Part shown: in pieces, positions 1 to 11,326 of the stretch
How the letters are laid out: every line of letters begins with the position of its first letter
Position numbering within the stretch: the stretch's first letter is position 1
NCBI GenBank assembly: GCA_002812745.2
Contig: NCSJ02000105.1
Location: 62,001-126,000 of the forward strand
DNA length: 64,000 bases
Source of the DNA: Scytalidium lignicola
Lineage: Eukaryota > Ascomycota > Leotiomycetes
Reading direction: 5' to 3'
Notes under the pieces: generated by a model
The model's database searches: none
Told to the model about the DNA's origin: nothing
The model's input: the letters and a program-made list of their open reading frames with translations, nothing else
Position numbers and translations under genes: made by a program

Positions 1-2272
1 CCTCTATGACACAAATTGTATCACTGCTGGTACAAAATACAGGAAGTAGGTATCTCTCAGCTATCCCGAGGCATACGAGAATATACTAATATCAATTGAA
101 TAATTTTAGAAGAAAACGCCAGAATACCACCGAAAACATCGATTCAGTCGAACCACAGTCGAATACACAGCTAGAAACCACCTTTAGTGATAAATTGAGT
201 GATGTGGACAACCTTGTAAAGGCTCATGGTCTGAGCTTTTTGGCAGCGGATGGGAATGACATCCACCACGTGCTAGGCCCTAGTCGGGAATCTATGGAAA
301 AACCAGCTATCGCGGTGACTGGGCAAACGAAAGGCACACTAACTCCAACTCCTCCATGCACGTCTTCTATCAATGCGAGCGATCCATTGGCTACCTCTTT
401 CTTTCCTCTTCCGTCTTATATCAAGCCACTTGCTCCTAATCTACAGCCAGAAGATATCCGTTACCTTTGGATGAAAGGCGCTCCCTCATTACCGAATGTT
501 GCACTGAGGGATAAACTTGTCGAGGCATATATTCGACACGTATATCCATCCCTACCGTTGATCGATCTACAACAATTCGTCAGAATTCTGAACAGAGAGG
601 GTAAAGATGAGGAGAAAATAAGCTTGATACTCTTTCAGGCCATAATGTTTGCTGGGGCGGCATTCATTGACCTCTCGGATTTGCAAATGGTGGGATACAG
701 TACCCGGAGAGAAGCACGCAAGGCTTTTTACCAAAAGACGAGAGTAAGTGGAGCACGTAGAAATATCGGATATACAAAATATTTACCTTGGCATAGCTTC
801 TGTACCAATTTGATTGCGAGTCTGATCGCTTCTCGATCGTCCAGGCGCTTCTACTTATAACGTACCAGCACGAGAATCCAAGTGATGGAAAAGATGAGCG
901 ATACTGGCTCTCTGTTGCCATTTCTCTAGCATATACCATTGGTCTTCACAGAAATCCGGATGCATTAAGTACTAACTCCAAAGATTGGCGGCTACGGAAG
1001 CGTACATGGTGGTCTTGTGTTATGAGAGACAGGCTTCTCGCCTTGGGTATGAAAAAAGTGCCATTGATTGACGACAGAAACTACGATGTACCGATGCTCT
1101 CACTGGATGATTTCGAGCCACCAGCCGATCAGGGTAATTTGGTAGTACGTCCCGAATGGGGTTTGGCTAGCGATACATCTCTACAGCGACAGCTGGCGAT
1201 GGTTTGTATTTTAAAGGCCAAATTATGTGTTTGTATTGGTCATATTTTACAAACTCAATACGTTGAGTTCGTTCGAGATCAGGGGATGGATCTAGCTGAG
1301 GATGGTAGAACCCTGTCACGAGCGATTCTCACTCCAAAGACATCGAGCGATGCTGGTAGTGTCCAACATTGTGAAGCTGAACTCGATGAATGGTTTCGCA
1401 AGCTGCCTCCTATCTGTCAGTATATCACACCAACTATCGAAGACCTTCAACAGGGATCTTCTATTATTGTAGAGCGGGCTCTCCTTCATATGATTTATCA
1501 TTCTGCCAGCTGTACACTTCATCGACCACAGGTTTTGTCTCTAGTACAAACATCCTCCCAGATTATATCACAAGACAAAATTCACGTTAGTACCAGGGAG
1601 ACAACAAAGCTGATTCTGGACCTTCATAACCTCAACCTGACTCGCTACCTACCCGCCACTGCTGTAACAGTTCTAATCCCACTAGTCGCTGCTCACCTCA
1701 TGGACATCAAGTTCGCCAACGATGAAACCCGCAAGGAAGCTATAGAGAGACTTTCTCGGTGTATGAGTGTCTTAAAAGAGCTTCGAGAGAAGTATTCCCC
1801 AGCCGACGATATCTCAGAATTTCTCGAGACAGTCGTAGCACAGGCAAATATTAACATCAAACCTGAGAGTGTTTTGCGACCCCACCATTCTGTTTATGGA
1901 ACTCCGGAGTCGCAATCTGAGACAAATTCGGAATCAAGGGGGATAGATGCGGATGCTGTGGAGGATTCGCAACCTAGTGATCCCTTTGATAATAAGCAGT
2001 CAATACCTCAGCTTAATTCTGACCTTTCAACATTTCAAGACACAGGCACTATAGGAGAGGTTGGAAATATGGATTTAGACTTCCAGGATTTAAATTTCAC
2101 AGCGGCATCTTATGCTGATGATTTATCATTCCTATTTGACGGCAATGCTGAAGACCCTAGTTCAAATGTGGACCCCTTCCGCCACTTAGTCGACCCTAAT
2201 ATGTATTTCCATAATGCGTTTGGCCTTGAGGCTGGCTGGGATGATTATCAGGGACGGATGGACGCGGAGTGA
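1..2272 (+). CDS. Zn2Cys6 transcription factor, 5' end outside the window
   Basis: Fungal-specific transcription factor (fungal_trans middle homology region), a nuclear DNA-binding regulator. The first bases read in frame 2 as the end of a Zn2Cys6 cluster (an NCITAG-type last cysteine, then a basic YRK-RKRQN stretch), so the start codon and most of the zinc cluster lie upstream of the window. Exons read here: 2..45, 110..743 and 797..2272, with GT-AG introns of 64 nt (branch-like ATACTAAT near 84) and 53 nt. The spliced junction gives KTRLLYQFDCESDRF and continues into the typical RKRTWWSCVMRDRL motif. The C-terminus is acidic and Ser/Asp/Asn-rich, compatible with an activation domain. An apparent start at 96 is a TTG inside the intron and is not real. 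Target genes cannot be told; the nearest gene is 1.2 kb away on the other strand. Confidence 0.88.
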
Positions 2273-3441
2273 AGGGCCGGAATTACAGAGGATGTATATA
2301 ATGAGGCAGAAGAACAGGCTACGGGATCTATGGGACGGAATACCGGTAGCGAAGTCAGTCATATCTAATTTAAAAGGGGGGGGGATAACACTTACTATGT
2401 TCACGGCTGATTAAAGAAAGCAGTAATTAAACTAGAGTGTATGGTCTCTCTTTTGTTATACCAAACACCGACTTACAGATTCGGGGAGAACTACTTATCG
2501 AAAGCCTGGCAAAATATAAAGATATCAAACAAGGAAAAGGTCAATTACACTGTAAAGTTATGAGATATTAGGTTCAAGTTATTTTGAGGTTGTTTCTTTT
2601 GAATTTGTTTCNTTTTTTTGTATTATTCAACTGTTGATTCTTTTACTACTAAGAAAATCGTAGAATATCAGTAATAAAACACCTTTTACCATAATCCCAA
2701 GTGTTCTCTATAGGCGCCTAAATAGGATAGCCAAATAAAGAGTACAACCAAAAAAATTGTATTTCTCTTTATATTCTATTTTCATTTAATAACGATGATA
2801 AAGTTAATGTGCAGTAGAATGCAAATTCAGCTTCTCACAGTCAAACAATGATTTTAGATTTGTCTTGTAACTTTCAGCACTCTAATACTATTATGATTAG
2901 CTGTATTTTGGCCATTAGATAAGTGAATTATCGTCGCTATTAACATTTCAAATGAATGCTTCACTGTTGCTTGAGCTATGTGGTTGAAATTATTGACAAA
3001 GGCTTAATGTTAGCCGATACTGTAGCAGTGTTTGTCTGGCTGCTTGTGGTTTTGGCTCACTAAATTACACGTGTACTGCCTAGGCAATGCTACCTAAGGA
3101 TGCAGACGACTCCAAAACTGACTGCTTCCTAATCGGCTCCCCGATTTCAAAATCTGGCTTCTTGACTTGTCATCTACGTTTAGAGTCCTGATTCAAGTTG
3201 ATTACTGTAATCTTAATTCTATTTCGTTGAAATTGTGTAATCTACCTTGCATAATGCTTATCGGAAACTCAATATTCACTAAGAGCTTCTTATGCTACAG
3301 TAAAGAAGATTCTAGAATCTAAGTGGTAATTATGGGCCACTATAAAGGCACATGCTCCCCTTGACCCTCTATAACATAGAGAATAAAAAGATAATATTTA
3401 GAATATATCGATATAAAGCCTTATCATTTTCCAGGACTACC
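2273..3441. other. Intergenic, AT-rich
   Basis: Between the 3' ends of two convergent genes. Strongly AT-rich, with many short stop-bounded frames and one N at 2612 before a T run. No RNA gene, repeat or coding relic was seen. Confidence 0.6.
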
Positions 3442-6242
3442 TTAAGCTAATTCTTTTAAGAAACCTGTAACGTTTGAATCTGATAGATATCTCTTGTTCC
3501 TTAAGGGTAGTATTTCTCCCTGAATCTGTTCAGGTGCCTTTTCACGCTTGTGAACATTCTCTTTGTTATTTTTTTCGATTAAATCTAACTCATGAAGCAT
3601 GTCACGCAGAGTCTGAGACTTTGGATGATCAGGTCCACCAACTTTAATATATCCTTCTAAAGCTTTTGAATACATCATCCTAGCTTTTACTGGGTTACCT
3701 TGACATTCGAATAGAGAACCAAGATTCCAGGTTGTGATGATAAGTTGTAATATTGTCTAGTCCAAGTGCTTTCTCGTAGCCTTGCAGTGCCTGCTCGTAC
3801 ATCTGCTCAGCCTTTGCTAGCTTGCCTTGGTCAACATAAAGAACTCCTAAATTATTAACCGTCTTAAGCGTTGAGGTATNCTCAGGTCCTAGCACCTTCT
3901 TNNGGCCTTGNAATGCCTGCTCGTACATCTGCTCAGCCTCTGCTAGCTTGCCTTGACTTTTATAAAGAACTCCTAAATTATTAAATGTCTTAAGCGTCGA
4001 GGTATGCTCAGGTCCTAGCATCTTCTCCCAGCTTTGCAATGCCCGCTCGTACATCAGCTCAGCCTCTGCTAGCTTGCCCTGGCTTTGGTAGAGATATCCT
4101 AAATTATGATATGCCCATTCCATGCCATCTTCGGTAGCTAAGCCATTTGACACGATATACAAACATCTGGCTACATGTTGGAGAAGTCGTCGTTGTGTCA
4201 ACCATGTCCGAACATCTTCTTGTCCTAGGACATGAGATGCTACAAAATTTACTGTGGTTCTGGCCAAATTACAATCCCATTCTTGGTTTAAAACATGTAT
4301 TATCCATGAATGAACACATCCATGAATAGAATATCCTTGTGACTCAACTAACTCTTGCGAAGATGTGGCCATTTCTACTAGACCATGGTTACATAGTATT
4401 CACATTGCGTTGTGAAAGCTTAATTCATCTTCAGCAAGCTCGTGTATCCAAGCTGGGTCTTCGGAGTTGCTGTGCTGGAGAAGTTCTAACCAGAGATCTT
4501 GGTTATCAAAATATGCCCACAATTGAAGAAGCTTAGCTGAAAGTTGGTTTTGTTGTTCAACATGATCAAATGAAATTTGCCATGTGGAATAAAGTGTTCG
4601 GTCTTCATATGAACTGATTTCAGGGCTATTCTTTTGGAGCCTTGCCCATGATTCTTTATATAAGCAATAATAACGTGAAATACTTATTGTAGTTTGGTCA
4701 AGATATGCACCAGCTGTAGATAATGCAAGGGGAAGTCCGTCCAACTCTTCAGCAAGCTTTATTGCATCAGGATCTAGTATTTAAATTAGAATTATAATAT
4801 AAAATCTGGAATGTACTCACCATTTATTAATCCTTCTCGTTTTGACGTATTTGACAGAATTTCAATACAGTTATCTATATTTTTTAATTTTTGAACATGG
4901 ATCAAATGGCCAATCTTAATTTGTGACGATCGTGTTGTGATAATAACTGAACCTTGATATGCTTCAGGAAGATATTCTCGAATATCCAAAGCCGTAGAAT
5001 CCATATTTCCTGGTATTTTGGGGTTATCGTAATTGTCATATATCATCAGCCATCTTGTGTTGTCAGACAAACTAAGCCATGCTTTGACAGCATCTATCAC
5101 CTGGTCGAGGTTTTCTTTTATATCTATATTGGCAAGCCAGGGAGCCGAAGGATATTCTCGTAATATTTGCTTTGCTATCTTGGAAAAGCTTTGTTTTAAA
5201 GAATCTTCATCTTTAATGTTGAGCCAGAATATAGCTGAGTAGTTGTCCTTATGTTGCTTTTCGTATGCAATACTTAGTTGTGTCTTGCCAATTCCGCCCA
5301 AACCGTGAAGAATAACAGTACGACGAGAGCCGTCGCTATTAAACGTTTTATGCATTTCTGCAAGTTCAATTTTCCTTGCCACAAAGTACTCGATTTCAGA
5401 AACATCAGAAAGGCTAAAAGGGATAGAAAAGTCCTTATATTTAATTCCTATTTTAGTCAATAACTGTATGTCTTAACCTGAGAAATTAACTTACCTTTTT
5501 CCTTCTTGTTGATTTCTTCGCGAAGTCGTTTGAATGCATTTTCTCCTCCTTCACCATAGATAAGCGGCATATAAACATTGAAAATGCCTAGCAATGAATA
5601 TGCTTTATCTTCTTGATGAGTCGTTTTACGGTTTTCTGCCCACAACATCCGTTCCGTGGTACTGAAATCGGAAAGTGGATTTCCCCGAAGAGCTTTAGCA
5701 GGAATTCTCGTTATATCACAGATATGTTGTTCCAGGGATAATTTGTTGCCTAACTGTTTCCAGTCTTCAGAGAAAAACTCAACCGAGGCTGGAGCAATAA
5801 GCTCCTGAAGAGTCCAGCCTCGAGTGAACCATTTGCTCTTTTGAAATGCTGATTCCCAAGACGACTGATGAGATCCATCGTCCATATCGAAGAGCGGTCT
5901 TGGAACGTCTGACAAATAAACATAGCATTTAACTGCATTGCAATACCAGCGAAACATGGAGTTAATAGCTTTGGATAGCTCGGTGCTATTTGATTTGTCA
6001 ATACAACATGTGTCTACCCAAAAGTACTGCAAGCCATCACGTTCAGCCTGTTCTCCACAGAAGCGGATCTTATTGTAGCCGGTTTTGCTCTTGCCTGTAC
6101 CATCAATCAAATCTCGAAAAGTGACCTCTTCATTGTCCTTTCCCCATGTGTGCGACAGTATGGCGTACCCGGGAATATCGTCGTCACCGAAGTCCTGGGT
6201 TAAACTGAATCCGTTCTCGTTGTTGTGCTCTAGAAGACGCAT
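3442..6242 (-). pseudogene. HET-NB-ARC-TPR NLR-type protein gene, disrupted
   Basis: Fungal STAND/NLR architecture as found in heterokaryon-incompatibility genes. Exon 6242..5495 encodes an N-terminal HET domain (YAILSHTWG, YFWVDTCCIDK, RGWTLQELIAP, KAYSLLGIF). A 47-nt intron follows, then exon 5447..4821 with an NB-ARC domain (P-loop GLGGIGKTQ, Walker B WLMIYDNYD, VIITTRSS). A second intron (4820..4774) joins to the GLPLAL motif. TPR units of 42 residues follow from about 4140 downward. Two lesions are visible. An in-frame TGA at 4402..4400 lies between FHNAM and ILCNHGLVE, which are otherwise in one frame. A one-base shift near 3750 separates the last TPR from its C-terminal tail (stop at 3442). 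Ns at 3880, 3902-3903 and 3911 show that the repeats were hard to assemble, so the shift could be an error; the TGA lies outside the repeats. The HET plus NB-ARC part alone would still be readable. Confidence 0.8.
3760..4140 (-). repeat. TPR-coding tandem repeat, 126-nt period
   Basis: The string CTGCTCGTACATCTGCTCAG and its neighbourhood recur at 3791 and 3917, with a variant at 4043, exactly 126 nt (42 codons) apart. Each unit encodes a TPR of the form NLGVLYKSQGKLAEAEQMYE. Copies are nearly identical at DNA level, third positions included. Four Ns fall in the middle copy, so the true copy number may be higher than shown. Confidence 0.85.
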
Positions 6243-7380
6243 TATTCAAGTCGATTCGAGACTTTTGAATGGGCTCTCGATGAATATTGAGTCGCTGAGT
6301 CGGCACACATGTAGAGTTGATTAAGTTGAAAGTGGAGGATAGATCTAGGTTGACGTTCGTGTCGACCTAGCTGAATGATAGCCTCGCGGCAATGATGGTG
6401 GGCACACTGTCAGGCATACACGTGTAGCTGCGAGCCCGAGCCCGAGCGCGAACGCCTAGCCAATCGCCGGTCATGACCGGCTGCTCTGATCAGTCGACGC
6501 TCGTGCACGACTGAGCTACTTATGATTTGGTTGTGTGATGCTGTAGCACGTGTCAGTGAGAAAACACCGTAGCAAAAGGACGAGACGACTCCAAGAAGCA
6601 GAAGAGTCAACTTGAATCGAGGATTCCAAAAGTGGATGACACAAGTCAGGAAGCCGGATCGATCGGTGAGCCGATTTTTTAGAAAGCAGTCCGTTTTGGA
6701 GACATATTAATCCCGAGGCAGCGGCTCAGTCATACTCACAAGGTTATCCTCGGAAGTATATTGCTGAGACTGCACTGGTAAGGGTCTGTCCTTGTGAAAT
6801 AACAGCGTCGAGAAGGGAAGCGCACAATTGAACTATCCCTACTCCTTCCCTAGAAATACAAGACATAAAGTGTCGTTGCTGCGACCCAATGTCTATCCAG
6901 CCAAAATTATTCCCTGAATCGTCCCATAAATTATCAGCAGGATCTATATTCGAGCTCTTTATCAGTAAACTTTATTGACATTTAGATGCTCGATGAAAAC
7001 ACAGCTTTCGGGAGGGCTTGACTCGACACCTGTACGCGCTGCCCTCTACGAACCCACAGCTCATTTTATTGAGTCTGTGGAGCTGAGATTGAGTCAAAAT
7101 ATCGACCACGACGATAAACTCTCCGACACAGCGAATCTACTTCAACACCGATTTAAATTATCACCCTCGAATCGATGTACTAACAGTGCTTGCTGGCATC
7201 GTTGTCGAGGTCGGTTATACGAGTCTTACAGACGGACATTTCGCCCTTAGGGTCGTTTACGAACTACGAACACTGATACCGTTCGCTCAAAGTTAAGAGC
7301 AGGGATAATATATACGGTTTGAGCTCTGCTTGAGTATTAGGAGGCTTTTAGATTGTGAGGTGCTTAGAAGCTAGGGAAGT
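6243..7380. other. Intergenic, upstream of the HET gene
   Basis: Holds the likely promoter of the minus-strand HET gene. A GC-richer patch near 6420-6490 contains CCCGAGCCCGAGCGCG. Short open frames here lack any family features. No further element was identified. Confidence 0.5.
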
Positions 7381-7633
7381 TAACGTAATTCCCGGTCCAC
7401 CGGCTCACTGAAATTTACTGCAAAATCAAGCAAAATCGCGCCCCAGCAAACTCAACAACCACAATGTTTTAAGATGAGTAAAATTTCAAGTATATTATAT
7501 ATATAGTTGAATATACGAATATAAATTTACAAGTTAAGGTTAAAATTATATATATTTGCTGAAATATCACAGTGGTTATTTTGTTTGATTTTGCAGTATA
7601 TCTCAGTGAGCCGGTGGACCGGGAATTACGTTA
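7381..7633. mobile_element. MITE, Tc1/mariner-like, with 54-56 bp terminal inverted repeats
   Basis: The left arm 7381-7436 (starting TAACGTAATTCCCGGTCCAC) is the reverse complement, with about three mismatches, of the right arm 7578-7633 (ending ACCGGGAATTACGTTA). Both ends are bounded by TA, so a Tc1/mariner-type TA target duplication fits, with the element proper at 7383-7631. The interior is about 140 bp, AT-rich (TATATTATATATATAG) and without coding capacity. This is a non-autonomous element of about 250 bp. The class assignment rests only on the TA flanks and arm length. Confidence 0.85.
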
Positions 7634-8092
7634 GATGAGACTCGGCGGAATGCATCTATCCCTCTTCCCAGCAGCAACTTTGCGCCTGGAGTTTGCCATA
7701 TTTCCTCCATAAACACGAACTAGGAGGAGTGGCATACGAGTTTCTCCGGGTGGTGTTTTCAGGCTCGCTCTCTCAAGGATGGTCTCCTTTACAAAGAAGT
7801 CAGTAAGCCCGAGATACAACAAATGGAGTCTATTTCAGTTGGATAAGGAGAGCTCCGAGCTTAGCTAGTTCTTATTCACGGATAATTATCGTCAACTTTA
7901 AGCTTGAAAACACAGTTTTCGAGCTGAGAGCCTCTTTAGCGGAATGAAATGGACACCCACCACCATCTTCATCAAAATCCCAAACTTGTGTATGGTATTA
8001 CCCCTGAGAAAAAAAGATCGTCTTCACGTACAAACACCTCACAGGAGGTCAAACTTGAACATGAGCCTCTTCATTATCCCATCAAACTTGAA
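7634..8092. other. Intergenic
   Basis: Lies between the MITE and the 3' end of a minus-strand hypothetical gene. Nothing recognisable was seen. Confidence 0.5.
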
Positions 8093-9048
8093 TCATGGTC
8101 TTGTCCACCTCTCTTCACACCCTTCATAAACATCTTCAAACCACCTCTCTCTTTTCTCTAAAAATCCATTTCTATCCCACCTCGCGGTCCTCCACCCAAA
8201 TTCCCTATAAATCTTCCCCAACCCTCGATCAATAGCGTATTCCTCCCTCGCAATCCCAAAATCTCTTTGAATCCATTCCCGCCACTCAGGACTATAATCC
8301 ACTGCTTCATTAGGCTTAAATACCCCTCCATAGAATTCTAGTGGCATAATTTCTAAGGAAAGATATTTCAAAGTCCATTCAAAGAGAAGGACGGAAGGGG
8401 GTTGTGATAACAAAACCAAAATATCTGCACTGGTTGGGATGTCGCTATAATTTGTACACCAGGATCTTAGGGTGCCTATGTTTTTTCTTTGTTAACCTAT
8501 ATAAACTTTTTATTTTGACGTAATAGAGATAAGATTTGTGAGGAAAAAGAAACACGAACAAGAATGTAAATCATAAAGTAACCATTTCCCATATACTTGT
8601 CCCCAAGTCAAGGCTACGATATTTTTTGGGAGAAATGCTGCTTCATCTCCTTGGTTTAAGGGATCACGTGCTTCTCTCCATATTCCTTTATCATTTTCCT
8701 CGTTGGGATCGGTGAGGTAGGTTAGAGGTGTTGTAGATTCTCCGTCTAATTGGACCTGTCAAAATCATTGGTATCTTTTTCAGATTTTATTATTGTAAAA
8801 GGCAATACTGCATTATCACACTCATTTGATAGATACGGTAGTTTACTCAAGAGTTCGAGGCTTTCAGGGGTATAACCTAGCGAGAGTCCGAGAAAAGTAT
8901 TGAATTCTGGTCCATAAGGAGGGAAATGGATGTCAGAACGTTGGATGTAACATGATTCTGCGAGAACATTATAGAAGGTTGTAAGGGCGTCAATGAGGGG
9001 TTGATGGCAGTTGGGATCTGGATTGCTGTCGCCGTTGGAAAGAGACAT
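8093..9048 (-). CDS. Conserved fungal hypothetical protein, about 272 aa
   Basis: I do not recognise a named domain. Three exons give one frame: 9048..8809, 8755..8560 and 8475..8093. The first intron (53 nt, GTATTG..GACAG) joins ECDNA to VQLDGEST cleanly. The second (84 nt, donor GTTCGT, acceptor CATAG) is less sure, because several weak donors are possible. The N-terminus (FYNVLAESCYIQRSDIHFPP, then LGLSLGYTPESLELLSKLPY) resembles a widespread family of uncharacterised ascomycete proteins. Then come LTWGQVYGKW, LRSWCTNY and a charged C-terminus ending EERWTRP. There is no signal peptide or membrane segment, so it is probably soluble. The coding call rests on the coherent spliced frame; no function is proposed. 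Confidence 0.65.
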
Positions 9049-9853
9049 GTTGAGTGGATGATGTTAGAAAGAGAACTAGAAGGGGAAACAGTAGAAAAGA
9101 AGGAGAGGAGATGTTGCGTTGGGAAGAAAGCCTAAGGCAACAACAAAAATGGTTCCTTATTTCATGGTAATTACTGGCGCCAGCAATACTGTATGAGCTG
9201 AAATTAATACTGGTAGTTTGTGACAAAACTAAACCAGCTTCGCTTCAAACGTGGTCAGTCAACATCACTGTTTTGCCCAGATATCGAGTTACAGTACATG
9301 GTTTTCTACACTAATATTCAATGATTCTGCTTACGGCAAAAGAATCAACAGTAATGGTAAAGAATAAAAGAAACAAATTTTGATGTGATCGTTGAGATTA
9401 CATCACTAGCGTCTGCAGATCATCCGTCCCATTAACTAGTACGTTACATAAAGAGTTAGTACTCTGTAAGTAAACGTAGAACATGAACAGCCCCTTTTAC
9501 ATTTAATAATCTACAGTTCTATTCGATGCCTNAAAAAAAGATGAAGAGGCAACAAGTTTTTGTGAATATGTATAAGTCCGCTTTCTCTCTAGAGTGACTA
9601 AAATTATTGGACGATACATACTGTTAGATAGCAGTAGGCCAAATCTCCTCCCCGTGGACAGATGATCCAATTAACTTATTAACCGGAGTGTTATCCGTAT
9701 CACTATTTATAAATATATATACCTTTGCTAAACCTAATTCCTTATTATATAATTATTCGTCTAAAAAGAGAGAATTTCTCTTCTGCACTTCTCTCCCTGG
9801 AGTTTCTATCTTCCTCTCCAGGGGAAAACAAAAGACCTCCCAAGCCATCATCA
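9049..9853. other. Intergenic, promoter side of the hypothetical gene
   Basis: AT-rich, with one N at 9532 before an A run. No coding relic or repeat was recognised. Confidence 0.5.
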
Positions 9854-11326
9854 TCACCTATACTCACTAGGATCCATATCCCCCATCGGCGGCGGCGAAA
9901 TCGAATGATGTAGCGGTGGACTATGCGGACTGTCCATCTCCGCAATTTGTTGCATCGGTGGACTCAGCGGTGGACTCCCCCTATGTCCTACTTCATACCC
10001 GGCAACTTCTCCGGGAGGCTTCGGTACATAATAACCGGGACTAACTGCCATTCCCATGAATGAATCATGCGGACCTCCAGGTGGGAAGCTGGTGTGTGGA
10101 TCTGTATTGTGGATAGGGTTGTTCGGAGAGGCGTAGCCCCCGGTTGGGTATGGAACGGGGATGATTTGTGGTTTTGCTGGACGCCTAAGAAAGTATATTA
10201 ATAATCCAACGGCGATGAGGACGACGGCTGCACCGCCAATGGCGATTCCCGCTATGGCGCCGGAGGAGAGTTTCGAACTAGAGCCTGAGGCGGCGGCGGC
10301 TGATGAGGCCAACGAGGTTGACGAGGTTGGAGTTGAACTTGTAGAGGTAGATGAAGGTGCGGGTGTTGATGAAGGAGCTTGAGTTGGTGCTGGCGCAGAA
10401 CTATTACCTATTCCACTCGGCCCAAGGTCTGCATAGAGGGCGCAGTCGGGACTGGGCTCAGCAAGCGGACATTCCGTTGCTTGACAGAGAGAGTCAAGCA
10501 TACCATTGACGGGAGGCGCACATCGAACGTTGTATCTTGCGTTCATGAAAGTGCTCAGCGTCGAGGCATCCGTGTCTGAAAAGCCAAAATACTTGCTCGA
10601 GGTGGTGAGTTGGTCGATGAAGTGTCCGAGGTCTGTTTGGTTTAGGTTCATGTATTTGTGGACATAAGCAAGAGATATGGCGCCGCCGCTTTCATTCGTT
10701 CTGGGGAAGTCATGCGCTAGAGTGCAGCCATAGATGTTGCCAAAGGCAGAGAAGAAGTGAGTGAAGAGACGGCTGTTTTGAGAAAACGAAAGACAGTTAG
10801 CACCAAAAAGAAGCCAGAGGAAATGACGATGACAAGAAGAAGGTATTGTACTATTCATTTGTCGTATTCGCTATCACGACAGTATCGGTCTGCCCATTCA
10901 AGAATGCCATCAATGGATCCTGAGCTCCTCCATCTAGCCAGTTGATTCCCACGGGCTGGTTGTTGAGGTTTGTTGTTGCTTCTAACTTACGCCATCAGCA
11001 CCAATAACAAAACAAAATCGCAGAGAATTATACAAGGCTCTCGTACTTGATCCATCAAACCAAGATCTCAGATTCACATGCCGCCCCGAAAAGTTCCCTG
11101 GGTTCAGAATTCCCGTGCTATCAGGTGACGCTCCAGGAAGACTGGTACCTCCACCAAAGGCGAGCGCGACAATGCTTTGCATCAGCCGGAACTGTGTCGT
11201 GCTGGTATTTGTGCCGTACAACGTAGTAGCATAATAATCGCAGATAGACGCAGTGCTAGGGCGCTGAGCCAGAGTCATCCGTCCTGCCGCTAGGAGCAGG
11301 ACGACGACGGTCAGAAAGGATCGCAT
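9854..11326 (-). CDS. Secreted single-pass membrane protein with Ser/Thr-rich stalk, unknown function
   Basis: Exon 1 starts at the ATG 11326 with a clear signal peptide (MRSFLTVVVLLLAAGRMTLA) and a cysteine-containing ectodomain (SICDYYATTLYG). Exon 2 (10955..10852; GINWLDGGAQDPL) joins exon 3 (10772..9854) through a 79-nt intron, giving NEYRLFTHFFSAFGNIYGC. An ectodomain with conserved cysteines follows, then a Ser/Thr/Pro/Ala stalk, a transmembrane helix (GAIAGIAIGGAAVVLIAVGL), an RRP stop-transfer and a Pro/Gly/Tyr-rich cytosolic tail. The first intron is ambiguous: the perfect donor GTAAGT at 10990 gives only 35 nt, while GTTATT at 11008 gives 53 nt. Both keep frame (452 or 446 aa). The ectodomain resembles a common but uncharacterised family of secreted ascomycete proteins. 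A cell-surface role is inferred from topology only. Confidence 0.8.

Noticed and set aside
96..130. Apparent protein start at 96
   Set aside because: The codon is TTG and lies inside an intron (46-109); the zinc-cluster end is read upstream, so the true start is outside the window.
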